The notes under the pieces: model-generated
The model's database searches: none
What the model saw: the letters and a program-made list of their open reading frames with translations, nothing else
Told to the model about the DNA's origin: nothing
Position numbers and translations under genes: made by a program
From: an uncultured Caryophanales bacterium
Lineage (GTDB): Bacteria > Bacillota_I > Bacilli_A > Acholeplasmatales > Anaeroplasmataceae
Assembly (NCBI GenBank): GCA_937885165.1
Contig: CAKZZJ010000052.1
Location: 1 to 27,755, forward strand
Length of the DNA stretch: 27,755 nucleotides
Reading direction: 5' to 3'
Part shown: positions 15,401-27,400 of the stretch, piece by piece
Layout of the letters: the number at the start of each line of letters is the position of its first letter
Position numbering within the stretch: the first letter of the stretch is position 1

Positions 15401-18400
15401 ACAATTGGTGCGAACGCGTTCAACAATTGTACAAGCCTAACTACATTAGTTATTCCTGATAATACAAAAGTTATCGAAAAAGGTGCTTTCTTAGGCTGCG
15501 ATAATCTTTCTAAGATAGTTATTCCTAGAAACACAGAAACAATTAGAGAAAATGTATTTACTGAGGCAATCGGCAACGGTTTTGTTATTTGGGTTTATGA
15601 AAATGAAGATGTATGGCCATCTACTTGGGTAGATAACTGGAATTGTTTGAATCCGGTTATGGTTATACCTGGCGATACATCAGCAATGTATAAATACATC
15701 TATAGTAAAGCTTTGAAGGGCTATGTAATTGTAGGAATGGCTGATGGCTATGATGATCAAAACGCTTTGACAGGACAGATTTCTCTTCCTAGTTCATATA
15801 ATGCCGTACCTGTAGTTGGTATCGTTCACGATGTATTTAAAAATTTAACAAAAGTTACAAAAATAATCATACCTGATACATATAAACTTATTGGTCAAGG
15901 TGCATTTAATAATGGTGAACGTGTAGATATTTATTTTGAAGCGAATAAAGCAAAAGCACCAAATTATGTACCAGAATCTATAGCACAAAACTTCACTGAA
16001 ATCACTAAAAATGATAGTACTAGTATTACTGATTTTACAGATATAATCGGATATGAAGCTAGTTTGTATTCATTTAGTTCTAATAAAATAGAAACATCAG
16101 AAACATATTACAAAAATATTATTAATTCTGGATATGTATTCTATGGTGATGTATGGTCATATGGAAGTGGTGTAGGTGGATCATCAACTCCATATGTAAA
16201 ATTATCTTCAATGGAATCTAAATTAGATGATTCATTTAAAGCTACATATACAGGTAATGCTTGGACACCTAGTATGTATTATATTGGATTTGATCCTGAA
16301 TATGTAGGTGCATTTATCAATTCTGGTAAATCAGCTTCATCTTCAATTGGCCTTGAATTAAGTAAGTCATTATTTAATTATTCATATACAGATAACATAT
16401 TAGCAGGACAAGCTAAACTTAATTATTCATTAAATACGACTGAATATGCAGCTTATTTGTCAAATGCTAGAACTTATGGTGATTATACAATCTATTTAAC
16501 TGGCAGTGGAAGTACTCCATTTACAATCGAAAAATATGTAATTGATTTGTTTTATGATGCAAATGGTATTAACTATACAACATACTTTACTGCAGAATAT
16601 AATCCGAATGCTTATTTCACATTATCAAGTTGGAATTCAGGAAATAACTCATTATATGGCCAAGACTTTGGCTCTAGATTTACATTCAGTGGAACATTAA
16701 GAACTTATGATAAGGATGCCGGAACATATGCATCTTATGGTGATAATTGTTCAGAAGCAAAATCAGATGGTTTAGTTTGGAGTATGCCATGGAAAGTAAC
16801 ACTTACAGGATCTGGTGCTGTAGTAACTAAAAATTTTGATGTTAATGTATATGTAACAGTTGAAATAAAACCTATGGATGTAGTGTTAAGATATAGTGGA
16901 AGATCAACTGTTGATTATATGTATTATAAGGCAAATCATTATGCTTATAGCAACGCATTTGTTTATTATTCTATAGCTGAAGCAACTGCTGTAACAGAAG
17001 ATAATTATATGAATTATTATGTTGAATCTACTAGAGGAACTGAAACTGTTTATGTTTTGGCAACAACTTATGATGGTGCAACGACATATTATAGTTTTAG
17101 TATTATAACCGGTATGTCAGTTACTGAGAGCAATTATGAGAATTTCTATGTTGAGGCACCACAGATGGCTAAATATGAATACACTGGATATCAAATTAGC
17201 CCTAGTGCTTTAGCATATAGAAAAGGCACATCAGGTGATTATGAAGAAGTGAAATTATCTGGCTGTTATGTTGAAACTATAACTGATTATACAGCTGAAA
17301 ATATTATATATCCTAACTCAGATTATACATCATGGGCATATGCTGGTATTACAGGTGATGGTGCTAAAAATTATAAAATAGTTAATGTTGATACAAGAGA
17401 TCGTTATACATCAAGTACTACTTATTATAATATTACTAATATGGCAATAACTGAATATAAAGTTGTTAAAGCCAACGTAATAATTGAAATTAGGAATAAT
17501 AAATATTTAATTGGAATCGATGATGATTATTATTATAACAGAACATGGGCTGATAATTATGTAAGTGATTCTGAATATATTAAAATAACTGGTCTTTCAG
17601 ATTTATCAACAATTTATGGTGAAATAAGATCTAAATCCAACGAAAGAGGGCTATATTCAAGCTTTGCTCAAGAACCTTCATTATCTTGGAGTAAAGTTGG
17701 TTTATCAAGCATAATAACTGATTCTGATCAAATTAATTTCTTATCAAGTAATAGTGTTTCACTTAATGATTTAAATTTTGTTATAGTTCAGAAAGAAACA
17801 ACTGAAGGCACAACAACATTTAAGATATATGAAAATGATTATTATAATGTAACATTAAATGCTGAAATTCAAATTATATATAATGAATTTAAATTAGGAT
17901 ATTATATTGTTAATGATCCTAAAGTAGATAATCCTATTGACTGGAGTACTGTTGTAGAAGAGTTATCATATACACCAAGTGTATCGTTATCGTATGAAAA
18001 CGATTCAAAATATAAATATACTACCAACCATAATGGTGAAATGACATATGGGTTTGATGGTGATGGCTCAAGATATTTCAAGATGGAAGCCTTAAATGAC
18101 AACATTTATGACAATAAAAATCATAAGCCGGAAATAACATATACTATAACTGATAAAGACGGAAAGGGTGTATTAGCAAATCAATTGTTGCATTTTGATA
18201 ATAGTTTAGAATATGAACCTAATCTATATTATTATTTACATGTTCAAATAAAGAGATATAACTTCGTTACTGTTGAAGAAACTTTAGTCATTAAAATTGT
18301 TAAGCGTGATGTCAAATATAATTTAGCGTCTATCACTAAAGTATATGATGGCACACCAATATCATTATATGGCTTTATGCCTGAAAGAGTATATTATACT

Positions 18401-21400
18401 TATAATTCTTCAGCCTATATTCTATATGGAAAATTCTCAACCGAAGAAGAATATCTAAGATATAGAGATGAAACAGTATTATATTATCTTGATGGAAGTG
18501 ACTATCAAACATCATCAGCATGGGATTCAGATAAAGAATATTATGTATACAAAAATTCAGACTACATAAAATTAGGTGAATTAACAGAAAAAGAATATAA
18601 AGGTATAAGGGAAGCTAACGATTTATATTATTATTCTGGAGGAAGCTACGTAAAAGCAACTAATTTCATTGTTGAATCTGGTTTAAAATCAACTATTTAT
18701 TATACTTCTTCAAGTAGTTATTATGAGCATAAACTTAAACCTGAAGTGCAATCAGTAACAACAACATTCTTTACTAAGACACATAATTCTGAGGGTGCAG
18801 AAGTATGGCATGAATGGACTGAAAGTACAAATCCTACATACCCTGGAACATATTATGTATTGATAGAAGCATCAAAACATGACTTTTATAATTCTAAAAG
18901 TGAATATGTTGAATTTACTATAAGTAAAAGGCCAATTGATTTATATGTAGATAGAACTGATCCATTTTGGAAAGATACTACATTAAAGGATGGAACAGAT
19001 AATGTAGATGCTTATAAAATTTATGATGGTATAGCAAAGAGTATCGTTATTAATTCTGTTACTGCACCATCATTAATAGAAAAGGTAGAAGATGGTGTTG
19101 ATATCCATGCAGAATTTAGAAAATCATTATTTGTAGGTACAGATAATGTTTATGGTACTTTATCAACAACTAATTCTATTCCATATGAATATACAACAAC
19201 TGGAACTTCAACATTATCCAGCGACTGGCAGTGGGGACCACAGTGGATGGTACTAGATGAAAATGGTATTGATCATACAGAATATTATGAAATTATATTG
19301 CATGATTCGTTTGAAATAAAGAATAGAACATTCGTATATTCAATCACACCTTATGATGGCACATATGATGGTGCATATCATTCTATAAGTGTTAATGTTT
19401 CATACCCTGAATCATCTTCTGATTATAATATTAAATATTATACTGATAAGTTAGATGAAGATAGTATTCATTGGAGATCAGCAAATTATTATTATGCATC
19501 AAGCAATAATTCTGCAAGTGGATATGAATATCCTGTTTGGGTAAAGATTTCTGGACAATATTTTGATACTGTAATAGTAAGAAGCTATGTAAAAATCAAA
19601 AATGCTGATATGAGCTGGGATGTACCAACTTCATTTAAACGTGATGCAGATAATAATTTAGTTAAGGTAGATAAATATGGTAATAAGGATGCAAGTGGTG
19701 ATTATTATTTCATAGATTATACATGGGATACTTATTCAGTAGGACTTAGCAATGTAGACCCAGTTGACGCAACAAGATATTATAAACTTGAAAAATTAGA
19801 TGCTAATAATAATTATGTATTAATTTATTGTGGATATAGTGTTCCTCAAGTATCTAGTATAGGCGTATACCAACTTCATTACAAGCTTACAGCAAGTGAT
19901 TATAATGAAATAGATTCAGAGTCTCATTGTTATTACTTTGTAGTAAATGAAGCACAGCTTGATCCATTTACATCATTTACAATTACAGGCTATACTGGTG
20001 ATTATGATGGCGATGAACATACTATAAGTGTTACATTTGATACAACTAATACTAATTACCAAAGCGAATATAACAATGCTAAATTCTATTATGCAGTAAT
20101 CACTTCATCTACAGATGAACCTAATTATTCAATGACATCACCTAATTTTATTAATGCTGGTACATATACCGTACGTGTTAAGGTTACTGGTAATGGTATA
20201 TATAAAACAGTTATAAATGATTATATTGTTCAAATAAATAAGATAACTTTCGCATCATTAACTGATAAAACTCAGCCATCTGTTTCAAGCTATACTGGTT
20301 TTTATGATGGATATTATCATGGTGTCGTAATTGATCTTGGTGATTTTACTCATGATCCACTTGATAAAGGAAGAGGAACTACAGAGATAACTTATAATAC
20401 ACCTGTAATTTATTACACAACTTATATTTATCAGATATCTGATTATATTGATAATTACTGGACTACAACAGCTGTAACAAGAAAAGATGTAAGCACCACA
20501 CAGTTAATGGTCAGAATTACTTTGGAAAATTATGAAACATTATCATTTGATAATTTAAGCATAGTCATTACTCAAAATCCTGATCCATCAACAACATATA
20601 CAGATAATTATCAGATTCAGTATAAGAAAGATGCTATATCTTATTCTGATTTAGGAATTAAGACTATCCATGATGCTACACCAAAAGTATTCTATTATTT
20701 AGGTGTAAAAAATGGAACTGATATCGAAAAAGACTCATATTCACAAAAGATTAGTGCGCCAAGCGAATTAGGCACATATTATGTTGAAGTAGAATATTAT
20801 GAAACTAAGAACTGTGCTTATAAGAAAATAGGCTTTGGATTTGAAATTATTCCAAGAAGAGTAGTTGCAACATATGATGCAGTTTTAGAATATAGTGGCT
20901 ATGAACAGCAACCTAACCCAACTGTAAATAGCGGTACATCAGATTTATTATATCTTAAGTTTACGAAAGAAGGATCTGATGATGCACCACTTGAACTTGG
21001 AACATATAATTATTTATTTGAGTTTACTGAGCCACAAACTAACTATGTATTAGTTATTCCAGGTAGCGCCGATGATATTAAATTCTTTGATGGAAAAGCT
21101 TATGTAGATGAAGCAAAATCTGGAAATGCAGATTATCCATTCGCGTTTACTATATCCAAGATAGAACTTAAGATTATAGTAGATGCTGAAATGGAATGCG
21201 ATTATGAAAATAATACATACTGGCACGTAACAACAGATTATGACTGGATTAATGATCGCGAATCTACAACTAATCCAAAGATTGAAAATATTTTGGCTAA
21301 ACCTATTAGGTATACACTATTAAATGATGAAGTATATAAACATGTATTCTCTGTTGATATGATAACAAGCAGTTATGCTAGGAGTACATATTATTATAAT

Positions 21401-24400
21401 TCGACAGATATAGCTCAACCTTCAAATACTGTTTATGTTACTGAACAATCCATATTAGATTATGGTGTATATGAAAAATATACAGATTCAACTTTCGATT
21501 CATCATTGACATATTATGAGAGGGTTACAACAATAGATGGCAGCAATTCTTATATAGTATATGAGGAATTACCTTCAAAAAGTGCTTCTGCTAAATTTTC
21601 AAATAAGGAAGATATTTATATAAATACCCCACAGGATGTATCACAATATTACAATGTTACATATGATGTTAAAGTATTTATTCACTTACCATATTTGAAC
21701 CCTGAATCTTCAGATATTACTATTGATTATGATGGCTTGCCTCATACTATTTCTGTAATTTTAGGTTCTGGTATCCGTGGTGCGGTTATCAAATACATGA
21801 GTGAAGAAGACTACAATAATAATGTATCTTGGGATAATGCACCGTCAAATCCGATTAGTTATACTAATGCAGGTACATATGTAATTTATTACAAGATTAT
21901 ATCTGCAGCATATGAAGATTATATTGGCCATACTAAATTAGTTATTAGGAAGACTAATTTAAATATTACAGTTGATTCTTTTGATGCTACATACGATGCT
22001 ACAGAACATTATATTTCTCATGATATAACCAATGTAAGTAACATTTCTTCATTAGATTATATTATTAAATATTATAGTGTTGATAATTATAGTGCCGATG
22101 AATTATCATCATTCTATGCAAAATTTAATTCATCAAATAGTATCTATACTAGTGGCCTTGATGGTATAACTGATGCTGGAACATATTATGCAGTTATATA
22201 TTATCCTAATTGTGATAACTGGTACCAGCTTGTAAAAGTAGTAGAAGTCACTATCAATCAAAGAAAATTATATGTTTCATTTGCTAATGACTTATATTTC
22301 GAAAAAGATTATGATAAAGAAAAATACCAAGTAGTTATTGGTAATTCTACAACTGGTGCTACAATTAATACAGATATAGGATATAATTCAGGTCTTATTT
22401 CTGGTCATATGTTAAGTAGATCAAAGAGCAGTAAAATTCAAACTATAAGTGCTGATGCTGGATATTATTATGGTTCAACTGGCTTTGAATTTGTTTCAGG
22501 TTCAATCTATATCAGAACATCTACCGGTGATGATGTAACTATGAACTATAAGCCAATATTAGAAGACTCTAATTTAATAGTTAAGATAAATAAGATAGCA
22601 TTACCTACTCCTACAGTCACTGATTTGACAAAACAGTTTGATGGTAAATCAGCAGCATTAAATGTTGAAAGAGAAGGTGATGGTCTAATTACTTATACAT
22701 ATTGGGAAGAATTAAGCGATGGTTCACCAAATGAAATTAGTCAGCTTTATTCAGCAAATGTAGGATATTATTATCTAACTGTTGATATAGCAGAAGGTAA
22801 GAATTATTATGCATGGAATGGTGGCACATTATCTGGATATTGTACAATAAATCAAAGAGATACTGATATCATATGGTCAAATCTAGAAGTAGATTTTAAC
22901 GCAGAATATCAGATTGCAAAAGCAAGTTATGTAGATGCATTTGGTGAAACAAAAGATCTTTATGTTACTGTAAGATATAATGGTGACATCTATAATTCAG
23001 TTATCAATGCTGGAGTTTATGAGGTATTTGCCAATACTTCAAGAACTACAAACGGAACAACTGATAATTGTAAGGATTCAAATGGTTATTCTACTGAACT
23101 AAATTATTCATTCAATAATACAATAGATATATTCACTATCAACAAGATTACTTATAAATTTGTAATTACTGAAACTACAGATAATACTGAAAAAGTCTGG
23201 AGTAGACAATTTGACAATAGTAATGTCGGAACGACTATTACTGATGATGTATTTATCCAAGGTACTAAATTTGATAATGTTACAATTGAAAATACAGCTC
23301 ATAATGGTAAAGCAGTAATTAAGACAGCCAACAATACTGTAGGTACATATTATCAAAAGAAAGATTTTGATTTTTCAGATGTTTATATCAAAACCGCTGA
23401 TGGTTTAGATGTAACTAGCTCAATTAATTTTGAATTCTCAGGTGTTATTACAATTATTGCTAATAAGATAATAACTGTAGAACATACTGATGATATTGTT
23501 TTTGATAATACAAATCATTCTTTAATCGGCGACATTATAAAAATAATTAATCCAATTAGTTATTCCAAAGCAACCTGGACATTCAAAATCAATGGCGGTG
23601 ATGAAATAACTGATGCTCAAAGCCCATATGTTAAAGATTATGGAACATATGAAATTTATTATTCTATAACAATAGAACCATATGAAATATATGAAAGCAC
23701 ATTTACAATTAATGTAGTAAGGAAGGCATCGTTCATCAACTTCTATAAAACGCTTGATAAGAGCTATGATGGTACAGAAATAGACGCAAATGTTGTTAAG
23801 GCTTCCATACTTAATGCTGAATATAATGGTTATAATTCTGATAATAGTAATTTGGTATTCACATTCTATTCTGCATCTACTAATGAAAAACTAACTAGCA
23901 ACCCAGTTATTGCTGGAGATTATAAAGTAGTTATTACTTCAAGTGTTGATGATGTTGATTCTGAGACTAAGAATTATACAACACTTAATGTTGAAAGATA
24001 TTTCTCAATCACTTCAAAAGCTGTTGATTTAACTGTTAATTTAGATGTCCAAATAGATAATGATACCGTGACTACTTATTCTAGTACTCCGGAAAAGAAA
24101 GAAAATCTTGCTGGCTTAGCAGCATATACTACACTTTATTATCAAATTACTGCATCTGATTTCTTAACAAATAAATATGTTTATAGTGGTGTTGTCGGTT
24201 ATGATACCAACAATACTACACAACATATTATGGCTACAGCAGGTGATGGTGATCAAACAGAAATAGGATTTACATGGTATGTGTATGTTTCTGATGAAGA
24301 TAAAGCAAAAACATTATTATCATCAAAAAATCAACCTGTGGTGGAAATTGAAGGCACAAATTATCCGAATGTATCAGGCAATTACTCTATTAATTTAAAA

Positions 24401-27400
24401 TTATCTATTGATATTCATTACCGAAGATTAACAGTTGATATGCGTGATGTCACATTCTCATATGATGGATATGAGCACTGGGGACAGGATGAATATAATT
24501 ATATAAGCGCAGTAGACTGGGTAACTGGCGTAAAATATTACACATTCGATGCTGAAAATAATAAATATGAAGCTACCGATGTATCAAGTTCTGATTTTGA
24601 ATCACTTAAATCAAGTTTATATGTTATTGATTCATCAACAATTCTAGAAGGTCATGTTGTAGGATTGAAGAATGATAATAGTAATACTTATACATATCCA
24701 ACTTCAAACACACTTACAAAAGTATATGGTACTAATAAAGATTATGGACATTCATCAATAAAAGACATTTGTTTTTCTAAACCAGGAACTTACGAAATTT
24801 ATTACAAATATACTTTAGCTTCTTCTAATTCTAATAGCATTATGTATGAGCCATATGAGGGCATATATAAGCTTGTTATCGAAAAGATGGAAAGAACACT
24901 TGAAATTAATATTAATACTACTACTACATATAATGGTAGTGAAGGTATCGCAAATGAATCATATAAAGGTTATAATGTTGATTATACTGGTAGTGCTATT
25001 TATTATAAGCTTCTTAATGGAAAATATTTACCAGATTATACACTGACTTATCCAGCTCTTGCTTCTACAATATCAGAAGATTCTTCTAGCGATATAAGTG
25101 TATCATATGTAAAAGAATATTCTCAGGATAAACTTGATTATCCAGTTGATGCAGGAAAATATAGAGTTATATTAGAATTTTCTGAAACCTATTATTATAA
25201 GGCAGCAAAAGCAGAAGCTGAATTTGAAATCAAAAAGAAAGACATTTATGTTTTAGGTACTTATGAAACCGAATATACTGGTCAGGTTGTAACTTATGGT
25301 GGAAGTCATGCTGATTTCACCGATAGCAGCAGTATTAAATTTTATGTATTTGATTCAGTAAATAAAAAGTTAATTGAACTTGAGTCTGAATCTTCTGGCT
25401 TTAGTTATATATTTATTGATGGTTTAACATTAAGAACAACTAATAAAGATGTTGACACATATTATGCATCAAATGGTAATTCTTCAACTTCTAAGGGTGT
25501 TTATTTCAGTGGTATTCCACAAATCTTAAAAACTGATGCATCAAGTGTATCACACGATATTACATCTAATTTCAAACTTAATACTTCACTAACTTATACT
25601 GATTCGGAAGGAACTACTAAAAAGGAAGAAGCATGTATTTTAATTGGATATGGAAAAATTGAATATGAAGTTTTGAATCCTACAGAATTTAAATATAAAG
25701 TTGATACAAATAATATTGCATTATCTCAGGTGGTAAGTGTAACTAAACCTGAAAGTGGTGCGACAGTTCTATACAGCACTGATAAGAAAAACTGGTCAAC
25801 AACTAAGCCTTCATTTAAAGATATTAATTTTAAGGATGGCGAGATAGTTCCATGGAAGTACTATGCAAAAGCAACAGCAACCAATTATTCTGAAACAGGT
25901 GTAATTGAACTTGAATGTAAAATTGTAAAAGGCGATACTACATTTGCTGTAACTGAACTTTCAAAACGTTATGATGGTAATCCAGTTTATTATCCGAAAA
26001 CATTAACGCTTAATCATGATGAAGTTACACTAGATAAATTAATAATAGAATATTATTATTATGATTCATATAATAACAAAATTTCAATGGCTAGAGATGG
26101 TAATGGTAAACCTGAAGAATATCCAGTTAATGCTGGAAAATATATGATATCAATAACCGCACCTGAAACTACTCACTTCAATACAGCTACTGTAGAATAT
26201 GACTTTGAAATCACAGGAATTCCGGTATCGCTAAACTGGAGTGCTAAATCATTTGTTTATGATGGTACATCGCAGGCGCCGGTTGCTTCATTTGATGCAT
26301 TAAAAGATGATAATAATATAAATATAATATATGATTATAAACCTGATAGTGGCAATGTATATTCTGATTCAGACCATAAATCAGTCGGTACATATACAGT
26401 TACAGCTAAATTACAGGATATTTCTGGTAAGACAATAACCAATTATATATTTGATACAAAATCAACAACAACAACATTTGTAATTGTAAAGAGACCTATT
26501 ACTATCACGTTCCGTGGTTCTGCAAGTTATAATTCATCAATTGATTATTATGCAATATATGATAGTAATCCATCTATTGATCTATCTAATGTTAAAGAAT
26601 ATGTAGGATCATTTACGACTTCGAATTTAGTTGCTTCACATAGTGTATCAGATTCTTCTTGGTTAAAGACTGCATCTAATATTCCTGGTAATTATACTAA
26701 ATTATCAAACACTGAATTTACATGGGGTGGATTAGGGAAATTAGCTATTTTGGATACATCTGGAAATGATCTTGCATTCAATTATAGCGTCACTTATGAT
26801 TTATTTTTAAATATAAATTATAAGAATCTAAAGGTTAGTGCGATTCCATATACAGGTGATTATGATGGTGAATATCATTCTATAGAATTAAAATGTTATA
26901 ATGTATTCCAAGATAACGATGATAAGCCAGTATATTCTTACGCATGGGATGAATATAATACTGGAGTAGCAACAGGATTAACTTATAGTTCAGATAAACC
27001 AACATTTAAAGAATCTGGTGTTTATAAGGTTTATTATCGAGTTGGCTGTACTGGTTATTTATCAATAAACGGAGAATCTAATCCTGATAATAATGCTTAT
27101 GCACTTGTAACAATAAATAAAGTTGATGCAGGATTAAAACTAGTTAATTCAAGTCAGGTATTCGATAAATATTATGACGGCAAGGCTGTAGCAGTTCCTT
27201 TAATGGAATTTAATAGCGGTGTAAATATCGATACAAAGGAAATTAAATATGAGTGGTATTGGTTAAAACATGATTCAAGTTTATATATTAAGAGTAGTGA
27301 TTCATCATATGTAAAAATCAATGGTTATGATGCAAATGCGACATATTATACATATAATTCAACAGAAAGCGTTTATGAAAATGCCAATATATCAAGTGAA

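Larger units (their letters stand above)
12830..15960 (+). other. LRR_5 / BspA-type leucine-rich repeat region of gene 2
   Basis: Repeats of about 23 residues follow the pattern 'IG-x-x-AF-x-x-C-x-x-L-x-x-V-x-IP'. Examples are 'ALAFSGCVKLKTV' near 13465, 'NYAFAGCSNLSSF' near 14885, 'IFQNCTSLVWNG' near 15338 and 'GAFLGCDNLSKIVIP' near 15482. The closing unit contains 'SSYNAVPVVGI' and 'VTKIIIPDTYKLIGQGAF' (15795-15909). This pattern is typical of Treponema pallidum/BspA-type LRRs. Some repeats are separated by longer inserts. Confidence 0.9.
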
